Source: Dyadobacter sp. 676
GTDB taxonomy: Bacteria; Bacteroidota; Bacteroidia; Cytophagales; Spirosomataceae
Direction of reading: 5' to 3'
Length of the DNA: 64,000 bases
Assembly: GCF_040448675.1 (NCBI RefSeq)
Contig: NZ_CP159289.1
Coordinates: 248,001 to 312,000 of the forward strand
Position numbers and translations under genes: made by a program
Notes under the pieces: model-generated
What the model was told of the DNA's origin: nothing
The model's input: the letters and a program-made list of their open reading frames with translations, nothing else
Database searches by the model: none
Part shown: piece after piece, positions 33,168 to 42,015 of the stretch
Layout of the letters: the number at the start of each line of letters is the position of its first letter
Position numbering within the stretch: position 1 is the first letter of the stretch

Positions 33168-35207
33168 CTAAAACCAGACACTTACAATCAAATCAATCGC
33201 CTTAATCCCTGCAAAAGGCACCAGCACTCCTCCCAGCCCATAAATCAGCAAGTTCCGTCGCAGCAATGCGCTCGCCCCGATCGGTTTGTAGGCTACTCCT
33301 TTCAAGGCCAGGGGAATCAGCAGCGGAATAATGACGGCGTTGAAGATGATGGCCGACAAAATTGCACTTTCCGGACTGTGCAGGCGCATAATATTGAGCC
33401 CTTGCAGGGCGGGAACCGACGCAATAAACAATGCGGGCACAATGGCGAAGTATTTGGCGACGTCGTTGGCGATGCTGAATGTGGTGAGGGTGCCACGGGT
33501 CATCAGCAGTTGCTTCCCGATTTCAACGATTTCGATCAGCTTGGTCGGGTCATTATCCAGGTCGACCATATTACCCGCTTCCTTGGCGGCTTGCGTACCG
33601 CTGTTCATGGCTACACCCACGTCGGCCTGTGCCAACGCCGGGGCATCGTTGGTACCGTCGCCCATCATGGCTACGAGCTTGCCTTTCTGCTGTTCGGCCT
33701 TGATATAATTCATTTTGTCTTCCGGCCTGGCCTCGGCGATGTAATCATCCACGCCGGCCCTCCCGGCAATATATCTGGCTGTCAACGGGTTGTCACCGGT
33801 TACCATTACGGTTTTGACACCCATTTTTCGCAGCCTTTCAAAGCGTTCCTGAATGCCGGGCTTGATCACATCCTGCAACTCGATTACTCCGATCACGTGC
33901 TCGTTCTCGGCCACCACCAGCGGCGTACCGCCATTGCTGGAAATATCGCGCACTTTCGCCGCCACGTCGTCCGGAAATGCATTGGCGGCTTTTTCGGTCA
34001 GTTTGCGGATCGCGTCCGATGCCCCCTTGCGGATGCGGGTATCCGCGAAGTTTACACCTGAGCTGCGCGTTTCGGCAGTAAACCCGATGAATGTCGGATT
34101 TTCGACACGCAAGTAATCGGGATGCAGGCCGGCGAGCTCGATAATCGATTTACCCTCGGGGGTTTCGTCGGCTACGGAGCTCAATGCGGCCGCTCTAATG
34201 AAATGGCTTTTGTCGATGCCTTTGGCAGGCCAGAAATTGGTGGCTTTACGGTTACCGATCGTGATCGTGCCGGTTTTATCGAGCAGCAATGTGTCGATAT
34301 CGCCGGCTGTTTCTACGGCTTTTCCACTTTTGGTGATCACATTGGCACGCAATGCACGGTCCATACCGGCGATGCCGATCGCCGAGAGCAATCCCCCGAT
34401 CGTGGTCGGGATAAGGCAGACGAAAAGCGAAATGAATGCCGCAATGGTAATGGGCGTTTTCGCGAAATCGCCAAACGGTTTCAATGTGACGCATACGATG
34501 ATAAAAACGAGTGTAAAACCGGCCAGAAGGATCGTTAATGCGATCTCGTTCGGCGTTTTCTGGCGGCTCGCGCCTTCCACCAATGCGATCATTTTGTCCA
34601 GAAAGCTTTCGCCCGGCTCGATGGTGACCTTCACCTTGATACGGTCGGAAAGAACTTTGGTGCCGCCGGTAACGCTGCTTTTGTCACCGCCCGCCTCGCG
34701 GATCACGGGCGCCGATTCGCCCGTAATGGCGCTTTCGTCGATCGTAGCGAGACCTTCGACGATCTCACCGTCGGTAGGGATGATGTCTCCGGCTTCGCAA
34801 AGAAAAATATGCCCCTTGCGCAACTGTGACGACGGGATGATTTTGATTTCATTCACATACATATCGCCAATCGGCTGAATCCATTTGGCAGGCGTTTCTT
34901 CGCGGGTTTTACGCAAGCTGTTGGCCTGAGCTTTACCGCGCGCCTCCGCAATGGCCTCGGCGAAATTCGCAAACAGCAACGTAAGCAGAAGGATCACGAA
35001 GATTACCAGGTTGTAAACCAGACCCCCCTGCGATTTTTCTCCCGATATCACCCATAAATTCACGATCAGCATAACAAATGTGCCGATCCAGACTGTAAAC
35101 ATAACCGGGTTGCGGAACATGATCCGGGGATCGAGCTTTATAAAGGATTGTACCAGCGCCTCGCGCACGAGGTCTCCCCGGAAAAGGGATGTATTTTGAG
35201 CTTTCAT
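33168..35207 (-). CDS. kdpB: Potassium-transporting ATPase subunit B
   Basis: 679 residues, a full-length P-type ATPase. TGES at 162-165 (actuator), phosphorylated Asp310 in [10 protein letters not shown], nucleotide-binding domain with [10 protein letters not shown], then [14 protein letters not shown] and [18 protein letters not shown]. Membrane segments flank these as in other KdpB proteins. It couples ATP hydrolysis to K+ uptake with KdpA. It starts 17 bases after the kdpA stop. Confidence 0.96.
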   Translation of the reverse strand: MKAQNTSLFRGDLVREALVQSFIKLDPRIMFRNPVMFTVWIGTFVMLIVNLWVISGEKSQGGLVYNLVIFVILLLTLLFANFAEAIAEARGKAQANSLRKTREETPAKWIQPIGDMYVNEIKIIPSSQLRKGHIFLCEAGDIIPTDGEIVEGLATIDESAITGESAPVIREAGGDKSSVTGGTKVLSDRIKVKVTIEPGESFLDKMIALVEGASRQKTPNEIALTILLAGFTLVFIIVCVTLKPFGDFAKTPITIAAFISLFVCLIPTTIGGLLSAIGIAGMDRALRANVITKSGKAVETAGDIDTLLLDKTGTITIGNRKATNFWPAKGIDKSHFIRAAALSSVADETPEGKSIIELAGLHPDYLRVENPTFIGFTAETRSSGVNFADTRIRKGASDAIRKLTEKAANAFPDDVAAKVRDISSNGGTPLVVAENEHVIGVIELQDVIKPGIQERFERLRKMGVKTVMVTGDNPLTARYIAGRAGVDDYIAEARPEDKMNYIKAEQQKGKLVAMMGDGTNDAPALAQADVGVAMNSGTQAAKEAGNMVDLDNDPTKLIEIVEIGKQLLMTRGTLTTFSIANDVAKYFAIVPALFIASVPALQGLNIMRLHSPESAILSAIIFNAVIIPLLIPLALKGVAYKPIGASALLRRNLLIYGLGGVLVPFAGIKAIDLIVSVWF

Positions 35208-35224
35208 TTCTGCTATTCGGTTGA

Positions 35225-36913
35225 TTATTGCATTGAAAAGTATTCGGCGATCGGCCCGAGGGTCAGTGCGGGAAAGAAGGACAATGCGGTGATGATCACG
35301 ATCACGGCGAATACCATCAGGCCAAATGTGCCGTTATCGGTTTTGAGTGTGCCTGCGCTTTCGGGAATGTGCTTTTTGGAAGCCAGGATGCCCGCAATGG
35401 CCACCGGGCCGATGATTGGAATAAACCGCGAGAGGATCAGCACAATTCCACAACTGATGTTCCACCAGGGTGTATTGTCGCCCAGGCCTTCGAAACCACT
35501 GCCGTTGTTGGCGGCCGAGGACGTGTATTCATACAGTATTTCGCTGAATCCGTGGAAGCCGGGGTTGTTTAATGTACCGGCGGTCAGTTCCGGCATTGCC
35601 ACGCCTGACGCCGTGGCGGCCAGGATCAGCAGCGGGTGCAGCAAAGCGACGATCATCGCGATCTTCATTTCCCTCGCTTCGATCTTTTTACCCATAAATT
35701 CAGGTGTACGCCCTACCATCAGTCCGCTGATGAACACGGCGAGGATAATGAATATGTAAAAGTTGAGGATACCGGCTCCGGCACCGCCATAGAACGCATT
35801 GGTCATCATGGACAGCATTTGGGTCAAACCGGAGACCGGCATGAAGCTGTCGTGCATGGAGTTGACTGAACCGGTGGAAATAACGGTTGTGGCTATACTC
35901 CAGAATGCGGAGGCAGCCGTGCCGAACCTGGTCTCCTTCCCCTCCATCGCCCCGGACGAAATATCGACACCCATTTGTGCGATCTTCGGATTACCGTGCA
36001 ACTCGGTAACGATCGTCGGGACAGTCAGCGACAAAAATCCGAGCGTCATTACACCGAAGATCATCCAGGCAAGCCTTTTTCTTTTGACATAATAGCCTAA
36101 CGCGAAGATCATCGCCAGGGGAATGATCATCTGGCCGAACATTTCGGCCAGATTCGTTGCGTAGTTGGGGTTTTCAAACGGATGTGCCGAGTTGGCGCCA
36201 AAGAAACCGCCGCCATTAGTGCCCACGTGCTTGATAGGCACAAATGCTGCCACGGGGCCGGTCGAAACCCGCACGGTATCCCCCTGCACGGTGTACATGG
36301 TGCCCTTGCCGTCGAATGTCATGGGCGTACCGTTCGCGAGCAGGATCAATGCGATGACGAACGAAACAGGCAACAGGATACGGGTGCAAGATTTGATAAA
36401 CAGGTCATAAAAATTGCCCAGCTTGTCGGTGGTGCGTTCTTTCATGGCAATGATCACCGCCGCCGCGGCAGCCATACCGGTTCCTGCCGTCACAAATTGC
36501 AGGAACATCAAGAACAATTGTCCGAGGTAACTCATCCCGCTTTCGCCCGAGTAATGTTGCAGGTTACAGTTGACTACAAACGAAATAACAGTGTTAAAGG
36601 CCAGATCGGCGGATTGCGACGGATTGCCGTCGGGGTTGAGCGGCAGGCGGCCCTGGTTCATCAATACGGCCATTCCGAGGAAGAACCAGACCATATTGAT
36701 CGTCAGCAATGCGAACAAATGCTGCTTCCAGTTCATTTCCACACTCGGCCGAATGCCGCTCAAACGGTAAAACCCTTTTTCCAAAGGGCCCAGGACCCGG
36801 TCGAGGAGCGTTTTTTCTCCTCCATATACTTTCGCGATGTATTTGCCGAATGGAATCGCCGTAGCGACTGTGGCGGCGTACAACGCGACGATACCAGTTA
36901 ATTCAGTGTTCAT
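35225..36913 (-). CDS. kdpA: Potassium-transporting ATPase subunit A
   Basis: 562 residues, about ten transmembrane segments, the K+-channel-like subunit. Selectivity-filter-type repeats are visible ([68 protein letters not shown]). It starts 13 bases after kdpF. Confidence 0.96.
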   Translation of the reverse strand: MNTELTGIVALYAATVATAIPFGKYIAKVYGGEKTLLDRVLGPLEKGFYRLSGIRPSVEMNWKQHLFALLTINMVWFFLGMAVLMNQGRLPLNPDGNPSQSADLAFNTVISFVVNCNLQHYSGESGMSYLGQLFLMFLQFVTAGTGMAAAAAVIIAMKERTTDKLGNFYDLFIKSCTRILLPVSFVIALILLANGTPMTFDGKGTMYTVQGDTVRVSTGPVAAFVPIKHVGTNGGGFFGANSAHPFENPNYATNLAEMFGQMIIPLAMIFALGYYVKRKRLAWMIFGVMTLGFLSLTVPTIVTELHGNPKIAQMGVDISSGAMEGKETRFGTAASAFWSIATTVISTGSVNSMHDSFMPVSGLTQMLSMMTNAFYGGAGAGILNFYIFIILAVFISGLMVGRTPEFMGKKIEAREMKIAMIVALLHPLLILAATASGVAMPELTAGTLNNPGFHGFSEILYEYTSSAANNGSGFEGLGDNTPWWNISCGIVLILSRFIPIIGPVAIAGILASKKHIPESAGTLKTDNGTFGLMVFAVIVIITALSFFPALTLGPIAEYFSMQ

Positions 36914-36926
36914 TGGATTGGGTATT

Positions 36927-37004
36927 TTAAAATTTTTCGGGTCTCATGAGCACGTAGCACATGTAGGCGAAAACCAGAATCGAGACGATGAATAGCGCAG
37001 GCAT
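36927..37004 (-). CDS. kdpF: Potassium-transporting ATPase subunit F (25 residues)
   Basis: ATG at 37004, stop 36927-36929. One transmembrane helix ending in YVLMRPEKF, the KdpF signature (typically L-x-Y-x-x-x-R/K-P-E-K/R-F). It stabilises the KdpABC complex as a lipid-like peptide. It lies directly before kdpA in the same direction. Confidence 0.88.
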   Translation of the reverse strand: MPALFIVSILVFAYMCYVLMRPEKF

Positions 37005-37008
37005 GATT

Positions 37009-37092
37009 TCAGATCTTTTCGAAATAGTGAACGGTTTTGAAAAAAAGCGCGAAGCTCAGGGCGCCCGCAGCGAGAAGAAGGAGTGTCGTCAT
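37009..37092 (-). CDS. 27-residue membrane mini-protein leading the kdp operon
   Basis: ATG at 37092, stop TGA 37009-37011, only 4 bases before the kdpF ATG. The product is a single hydrophobic helix (TLLLLAAGALSFALFF) with a polar tail KTVHYFEKI. It is the first ORF of the kdp transcript. Tight spacing, strand and position speak for a real small membrane gene, possibly a second KdpF-like subunit or a regulatory leader peptide. I do not recognise the family with certainty. Confidence 0.6.
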   Translation of the reverse strand: MTTLLLLAAGALSFALFFKTVHYFEKI

Positions 37093-37139
37093 TGTTTTTC
37101 TTTTTTTAAATCTTATTGGAGCATTGCTTGCCACTTTTG

Positions 37140-37165
37140 TTCCCGTCGACTAAAGTCGACGGGAA
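37140..37165. promoter_or_regulatory. Inverted repeat upstream of the kdp operon (candidate operator)
   Basis: Perfect 11-base arms TTCCCGTCGAC / GTCGACGGGAA around TAAA, 48-73 bases before the mini-gene ATG. There is no T-run on either side, which argues against a terminator. Its place fits an enhancer-type site for the sigma-54 activator at 37300. No convincing GG-N10-GC promoter was found; the best match (GGGAACAAAAGTGGC on the minus strand) is weak. Confidence 0.55.
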
Positions 37166-37213
37166 GATGTTGATTGATAGACAGATGTGTGGATGATATT
37201 TTTTGGAGTGTAA

Positions 37214-37244
37214 AAAAAAGCTTATCAAAATGATAAGCTTTTTT
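37214..37244 (-). terminator. Bidirectional terminator between the NtrC-type regulator and kdp
   Basis: Stem AAAAAAGCTTATC (37214-37226) / GATAAGCTTTTTT (37232-37244), loop AAAAT. It lies 56 bases after the stop of the regulator gene (37300) and separates it from the kdp transcript. Confidence 0.8.
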
Positions 37245-37299
37245 ATCAGAATGGAAATGGTATGGCGGGCTGTGCTATTGCCGGATATGCGCGGGCTAT

Positions 37300-38634
37300 T
37301 CAGAGTTTGTACTCCTCGATTTTACGGTACAAAGTGGCTATGCCGATTTCCAGCAGCCTTGCGGCCTCGGCTTTGTTGCCGTTGGTGTAGTTAAGAACTT
37401 TTTGCAAATGCAGTTTTTCGGCGCTCGCGAGTGAGAATGCCGACATGTTTTGGCCGTTTTGCCCCGGATGTTGCATTTCGAAAGGCAGGCTTTCTATATC
37501 GAGCACCGGGCCGTCGGAAAGGATCACACTCCGTTCGATCACGTTTTTCAGCTCCCGGATATTGCCGTTCCAGGGGCTCTTTTCCAATGCGGCGATAAAA
37601 TCGGGAGACAACGAGCCCACTTTCTTGTTGGCTTTCAATGCAAATTGTGTAGCAAAACTATTCGCCAGCGCGGCTATGTCCGATGTGCGCTCGCGTAATG
37701 CGGGGAGCGTGATCTGGAAAACGGAAAGGCGGTAATACAAGTCGCTGCGAAATTCGCCGGCTTCGATCTGCTTCGGCAAATCCCGGTGTGTGGCGGCTAT
37801 CACGCGCACGTTCACTTTCGTGGGATGGGTGTCCCCGACTTTGATAAATTCGCCCGATTCGAGCACGCGGAGCAACTTTGCCTGCAACTCCGGCGCCAGC
37901 TCTCCGATTTCGTCGAGGAAAATGGTACCATTATTAGCTTCCTCGAAGAGCCCTTTTTTGTCGCGCATGGCACCTGTAAATGCGCCCGCCTTATGCCCGA
38001 ACATTTCGCTTTCAAGTAAATCTTTACCGAAAGCGGAGCAGTTAATGGCCACAAACGATTTCCTAGCGCGATTACTGGCCTGGTGTATGGATTGCGCAAA
38101 AACCTCCTTGCCGGTGCCCGTTTCGCCGAGCAGCAATACCGTCGTATCCGTTGGTGCCACGCGGCGCGCAAGGTCGATACACGCCTGAAGACGTTTGGAT
38201 TTGCCGATGATCGCATCGAACGAACGCCGTTCGCCGAGCTGCTTTTCCAAACTCGCCACCCGACGGTTCAGCTCCGCCTTTTCGAGCGCTTTGTAAAGCA
38301 ACGGGATAATCCGGTTGTTGTCGTCGCCTTTGGTGATGTAATCGAATGCGCCGTTCTTGATCGCCTGCACGCCGTCGGGGATATTGCCATAGGCAGTGAG
38401 CAGGATCACTTCTAGGGCCGGAAATTTTTCTTTCAACGCCTTCGAAAACTCAACCCCATGACCGTCGGGAAGCTTTACGTCGCAAAGCACTACATCCACA
38501 TCCTCCTGGTCCAGTTTCTTCCAGGCCGTTTTGATATCCGCCGCCTCGATCACCTCGAAGCCTTCCAGCCTGATCACGCGCCCCATCAGTCCTCTCAGCT
38601 TCTCCTCGTCATCGATGATTAGTATTCGCTTCAT
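37300..38634 (-). CDS. NtrC-family sigma-54-dependent response regulator (probable KdpE substitute)
   Basis: 444 residues. REC domain with IIDDEEK and phospho-Asp in VLCDVKLPDGHG; AAA+ domain with Walker A LGETGTGKEVFA, the sigma-54 contact motif GAFTGA, Walker B GTIFLDEIGEL and the arginine-finger region; a C-terminal Fis-type helix-turn-helix (NKAEAARLLEIGIATLYRKI). It is immediately upstream of the kdp genes on the same strand but behind its own terminator. Classical KdpE is an OmpR-type regulator; none is present, so this activator probably controls kdp together with the HAMP-PAS kinase. That pairing is inferred from position only. Confidence 0.9.
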   Translation of the reverse strand: MKRILIIDDEEKLRGLMGRVIRLEGFEVIEAADIKTAWKKLDQEDVDVVLCDVKLPDGHGVEFSKALKEKFPALEVILLTAYGNIPDGVQAIKNGAFDYITKGDDNNRIIPLLYKALEKAELNRRVASLEKQLGERRSFDAIIGKSKRLQACIDLARRVAPTDTTVLLLGETGTGKEVFAQSIHQASNRARKSFVAINCSAFGKDLLESEMFGHKAGAFTGAMRDKKGLFEEANNGTIFLDEIGELAPELQAKLLRVLESGEFIKVGDTHPTKVNVRVIAATHRDLPKQIEAGEFRSDLYYRLSVFQITLPALRERTSDIAALANSFATQFALKANKKVGSLSPDFIAALEKSPWNGNIRELKNVIERSVILSDGPVLDIESLPFEMQHPGQNGQNMSAFSLASAEKLHLQKVLNYTNGNKAEAARLLEIGIATLYRKIEEYKL

Positions 38635-38668
38635 AAAATTGATAGCCCCGGATTGAAATCCGGGCTTC

Positions 38669-39094
38669 TTAAAGATACTGGTTAGGGTGTAAACAATAAG
38701 ACCAATAGTCGTAGATTACCCGGATGCGGTCTTTGAGATCTTCGAAGCTGTTCTCTTTCTTGAAAAAACCCTGGATCGTCGACCCGTAAGCAGCTTCGAT
38801 CACCAGCGGATTGTCGGCGGTGCTGAGAAACACAAACGGAATCGATTTTTTGCGCAGGTACTCATTCTTTTCGATGCGTTCACGGAATTCCAGTCCGTTC
38901 ATGACCGGCATATTAATGTCGCACAGGATGAGGAACGGCTGATCGCGCGTGGTTTCGAGGTACATGAGCGCGTCGACCCCGTTATTGAAAAATAAAAGCT
39001 CGTTGGGTATGTCAAGCTCCTCGACAACGCTCCTGATGAGAAATTGATCGTCGACATCGTCCTCTATTGAAATAATGGGTCCTCTGACTGACAT
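38669..39094 (-). CDS. Single-domain response regulator (Rcp1-like)
   Basis: 141 residues from ATG 39094; the frame upstream is not needed. REC fold with SIEDDVDDQFLI, phospho-Asp in LCDINMPVMNGLEF and a switch Lys region GFFKKENSF. The long beta-strand insert and FFNNGVDALMYL are typical of Rcp1/CheY-like proteins that answer phytochrome-type kinases. It lies 34 bases upstream of the NtrC-type gene in the same direction, so co-transcription is possible. No output domain. Confidence 0.87.
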   Translation of the reverse strand: MSVRGPIISIEDDVDDQFLIRSVVEELDIPNELLFFNNGVDALMYLETTRDQPFLILCDINMPVMNGLEFRERIEKNEYLRKKSIPFVFLSTADNPLVIEAAYGSTIQGFFKKENSFEDLKDRIRVIYDYWSYCLHPNQYL

Positions 39095-39215
39095 TGCCCC
39101 GGGGATTAATAACGAAAACCTTGGTTGCAAATAACGCAATTATTGGCCCTATTACCAATCGCGCCCGTCAGTTTAAAAATCCGCCGCACGTAGATTTTCA
39201 TCCGCTTTGCGTAAG

Positions 39216-39244
39216 CTGTATGCCACCGGGCGGCGGTAGTTTTG
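39216..39244 (+). promoter_or_regulatory. Promoter of the YceI gene (-33 TTTG, -7 TAGTTTTG)
   Basis: TTTG at 39216-39219 and an exact TAnnTTTG box at 39237-39244, 17 bases apart; the ATG at 39265 follows 20 bases later. Matches the Bacteroidota sigma-ABfr consensus. Confidence 0.6.
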
Positions 39245-39264
39245 CATCGTAATCATTATCAGCC

Positions 39265-39906
39265 ATGAAAACAGATCGAGTCATGAAAAAACAACTTCTT
39301 ACACTGTTAACACTTGCGATACTATCCGGTTCCTGCACCGACCACGACGAACCGACGACTTCCAGCAACTTCCACCTCGACGAAACCTCCGTGGCGGAAT
39401 GGAAGGGTTATCTCAAAACGGGATATTTCAATGAAGGCTCCATCGACGTGGAAAGCAACAGCCTGGTGATCGAGGCCGGGAAGGTCAAAAGCGGGTCGTT
39501 TACGCTGCCACTGGCGTCCATCGCTAATTTCAACCTGCCTACCGACGAGCTGAAACACCAACTGATCCACCACCTGCAAAGCGCCGATTTCTTCAATATG
39601 GCGCTGCATCCGAATGTGACCTTCGAAATTCTGAGCGTGGCGCCCTATTCGGGAAGCGGGGCCGGTACGGTATCAGGCGCCAATTTTGAGGTGACAGGAC
39701 ATTTAACGTTGTTAGGAAAGAGTAATCCGGTGACTTTTCCTGCGCGGATCGACGTGAACGGCGATTCTTTCAAACTGGAGGCGCTGACGCAATTCGACCG
39801 GACCCTGTGGGGCATGAACTATGCAACAGAACCCGGCCTGCCGGACGACGCGTCCATCAAGCCGGGTATCGATGTACATTTGAAACTTTCGGGCAAAAAG
39901 CATTAG
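39265..39906 (+). CDS. YceI-family lipoprotein
   Basis: 213 residues. A second ATG at 39283 gives a tidier signal peptide (MKKQLLTLLTLAILSGSC), so the true start may be there. The lipobox Cys is followed by a YceI beta-barrel (FNEGSIDVESNSLVIEAGKV...PNVTFEILSV...GHLTLLGKSNPVTFPARID...DRTLWGMNYATE). YceI proteins bind isoprenoid-like lipids in the periplasm; here the protein is lipid-anchored. It has its own promoter and ends at a hairpin shared with the convergent SDR gene. Confidence 0.88.
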   Translation: MKTDRVMKKQLLTLLTLAILSGSCTDHDEPTTSSNFHLDETSVAEWKGYLKTGYFNEGSIDVESNSLVIEAGKVKSGSFTLPLASIANFNLPTDELKHQLIHHLQSADFFNMALHPNVTFEILSVAPYSGSGAGTVSGANFEVTGHLTLLGKSNPVTFPARIDVNGDSFKLEALTQFDRTLWGMNYATEPGLPDDASIKPGIDVHLKLSGKKH

Positions 39907-39913
39907 CCCCGCT

Positions 39914-39945
39914 TGCGGCTGCCGGTCATTTGCCCGGCAGCCGCA
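39914..39945. terminator. Bidirectional hairpin between convergent YceI and SDR genes
   Basis: 12-base arms TGCGGCTGCCGG (39914-39925) / CCGGCAGCCGCA (39934-39945), an 8-base loop, very GC-rich, without a T-run. It fills the 46-base gap between two convergent stops. Confidence 0.6.
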
Positions 39946-39952
39946 CCGCCTG

Positions 39953-40711
39953 TCACAGGAACATTCCACCGGACACCTCGATCCGCATACCGGTGATCCA
40001 GCGCGCGTCTTCGGAGCAGAGGAACGCCACCACGCCGCCAATATCTTCCGGTTCGCCCACCCGCCCCAATGCGGTAATGGTAGCGATGAAATCCGCAACC
40101 CCGGGATGGTTTTCGAACGACGTAAAATCGGTGTTGATGGCGCCCGGCGCCACAGAGTTGACCGCAATGCCACGGCCGCCCAATTCCTTGGCCATGTAGC
40201 GCGTCAGCGTGTCGATCGCGCCTTTCATAGACGCATACGCCGCGTACCCGGGCGTGGAAAAACGCGCCAGACCGGTAGAAAGGTTAACGATCCGGCCACC
40301 ATCGGCGATAAACGGCAGTGCCTTTTGCGAAAGGAAATACACGCCTTTGAAGTGTACATTCATAAGTTCGTCGAAGTCCTCCTCGGTTGTTTCCGCAAAT
40401 GCCGAAGGCCGGTTAATACCCGCATTGTTGATGAGAAAATCAAAAGACGAGCGGTTCCACTTGTCCCTCAGAATGCCGGACAGGGTCGTGAAAAAACCGT
40501 CGAAAGACTTCACATCCGACGTATCGAGCTGGACCGCCACTGCTTTTCGGCCCAGCGCCCCGATGGCGGACACTACTTCTTCCGCTTCCCGCGCCTGACT
40601 TCGGTAAACGATGATCACATCATTTCCTTTCTCTGCCAGGCGAAGCGCCATATTCTTTCCCAAACCACGGCTTCCGCCGGTTACCAATGCTATTTTACTT
40701 GCTGATTCCAT
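39953..40711 (-). CDS. Short-chain dehydrogenase/reductase
   Basis: 252 residues, classical SDR. NAD(P)-binding TGGSRGLGKN, NNAG at INNAGINRPSAF, catalytic Tyr/Lys in YAAYASMKG with the upstream Ser in VNLSTG, and PGAINTDF after it. VYRSQA at the end of beta-2 favours NADPH. Substrate unknown. It has its own -7 box and follows an AraC gene in the same direction, which may control it. Confidence 0.9.
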   Translation of the reverse strand: MESASKIALVTGGSRGLGKNMALRLAEKGNDVIIVYRSQAREAEEVVSAIGALGRKAVAVQLDTSDVKSFDGFFTTLSGILRDKWNRSSFDFLINNAGINRPSAFAETTEEDFDELMNVHFKGVYFLSQKALPFIADGGRIVNLSTGLARFSTPGYAAYASMKGAIDTLTRYMAKELGGRGIAVNSVAPGAINTDFTSFENHPGVADFIATITALGRVGEPEDIGGVVAFLCSEDARWITGMRIEVSGGMFL

Positions 40712-40738
40712 CTTTTTTGTTGTTTAAAATTGATGGAA

Positions 40739-40746
40739 CAAAGGTA
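40739..40746 (-). promoter_or_regulatory. -7 box (TACCTTTG) of the SDR gene
   Basis: Exact TAnnTTTG on the minus strand, 28 bases before the SDR ATG at 40711, within the 86-base gap to the AraC gene. Confidence 0.6.
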
Positions 40747-40797
40747 CCGCGCGCTATCCGGGCGGATTTGCGGCTTTCAAATCAAAACTTACGAAAT

Positions 40798-41712
40798 TCA
40801 AATCGAGGTCCGAAACACCCGTGGACTGAGCGTGGTATGCTTCTTGAAAAGGTTATTGAAATGCGAAGGCTCTTCGAAGCCGAGGCTGTACGCGATTTCC
40901 GATATATTCCAGTCGGTATGCTTCAAAAGGATTTTAGATTCCCTGATAATGCGCTCGGTGATAAGCTCCGTGGTAGTTTTGCCCGTAATTTCTTTCAAAA
41001 CCTTGTTGAGATAGTTGACATGGATCGAAAGCTGATCAGCATAATCTTTGGCGGACCGCAGGTTGAGCTTCTGATGGGGAGGTTCTACCGGAAATTGCCT
41101 TTCGAGCAACTCGATAAATAAAGAGGAAACGCGCTTATAGGCATTGGCCTCCGTAAAAAGCGAAGTCGCAGGTTGCAGCTTCTGCCCGAAATGGATCAGT
41201 TCGATGACATAATTCCGTAACAAGTCGTACTTGTAAGCATAATCCGACCCGATTTCCCGGAACATTTTCCTGAAAATGTATTTGATATCCCCAATCTGTT
41301 CGTCATCGAGAAAAAAGATCGGATTGCCGCCGGGTTTGAACACGGGCAACTCGCGCAGCCGCACGCCGCTGTTGTCCTGCGTCAGAAAGTCCTCCGAGAA
41401 AATGCAAAAGTAACCCGACTGATTGTCGTCCTGCGGCACATAGTTATAAGGAATAAGCGGCGTGGCGAACAGCAATGCGTTACGCTCGATATCGATCACC
41501 TTATCGGCATATTCCGCCCGGTTGCGGCCGATGATGAGGCTGATCTTGTAATAGGCCCGCCGATTGTAAGGCATCGAACGGTTTTTCGCAGCCGCCCGGT
41601 ACAATTCGTCGGTTTTGAAAATATTAAAATGCCCGATCTCCCGCTGTACCCGTTCGGGAATAAGTTGCGAAGTGTCCTTATAGAACTGCTCGATGCTATC
41701 CGATTTTACCAT
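40798..41712 (-). CDS. AraC-family transcriptional regulator
   Basis: 304 residues. The N-terminal sensory part (YKISLIIGRNRAEYADKVIDI) is of the cupin-like type without recognisable ligand residues; the C-terminal double helix-turn-helix is clear (SAKDYADQLSIHVNYLNKVLKEITG, then WNISEIAYSLGFEEPSHFNNLFKKHT). It precedes the SDR gene on the same strand, so activation of that gene is the natural hypothesis. Confidence 0.9.
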   Translation of the reverse strand: MVKSDSIEQFYKDTSQLIPERVQREIGHFNIFKTDELYRAAAKNRSMPYNRRAYYKISLIIGRNRAEYADKVIDIERNALLFATPLIPYNYVPQDDNQSGYFCIFSEDFLTQDNSGVRLRELPVFKPGGNPIFFLDDEQIGDIKYIFRKMFREIGSDYAYKYDLLRNYVIELIHFGQKLQPATSLFTEANAYKRVSSLFIELLERQFPVEPPHQKLNLRSAKDYADQLSIHVNYLNKVLKEITGKTTTELITERIIRESKILLKHTDWNISEIAYSLGFEEPSHFNNLFKKHTTLSPRVFRTSI

Positions 41713-41738
41713 AGCACGAAGTTACGAAATTCAATCAT

Positions 41739-42014
41739 TCACCCGTTCGAGCTCTCCACAAAAACCTCATCCACATAACACCATAGCCAGTTTTCGCCCG
41801 GTTCCGCCGACGATGCCACGGGGTGGCCGGTGCGGTGAAAATGCCTGGTCATGTGCTTGGCAGGCGAACTGTCACAGCATAGCGTGGCACCGCAAGTCTG
41901 GCAGGTACGTAAATGCACCCACCAGCCATCCACTTTTCGGCAATCCTCGCAAACCAGCTCGTCGGCTACCTTAACCTCCTGAATAGCTTCGATATGCTTA
42001 CAAACCTCTCCCAT
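41739..42014 (-). CDS. UBP-type zinc-finger protein
   Basis: 91 residues, a stand-alone ZnF-UBP domain. Zinc ligands are apparent as C5/H7-type (EVCKHI), CEDC, CQTC, CC and the closing HxxxxxHFHRTGHP. In eukaryotes this fold binds the ubiquitin C-terminus; bacterial versions have no settled role. It begins one base after the stop of the REC-TrxR fusion and is the last gene of a three-gene operon with it and the cNMP-type kinase, which suggests a link to redox or stress signalling. Confidence 0.88.
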   Translation of the reverse strand: MGEVCKHIEAIQEVKVADELVCEDCRKVDGWWVHLRTCQTCGATLCCDSSPAKHMTRHFHRTGHPVASSAEPGENWLWCYVDEVFVESSNG

Positions 42015-42015
42015 T

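Noticed and set aside
37121..37133. TGGCAAGCAATGC on the minus strand as a sigma-54 promoter of kdp
   Set aside because: The GG and GC elements are 8 bases apart instead of 10, so it does not fit the -24/-12 spacing.
37140..37165. GTCGAC inverted repeat as a terminator
   Set aside because: No T-run on either side, and a proper terminator stands 50 bases away at 37214-37244.
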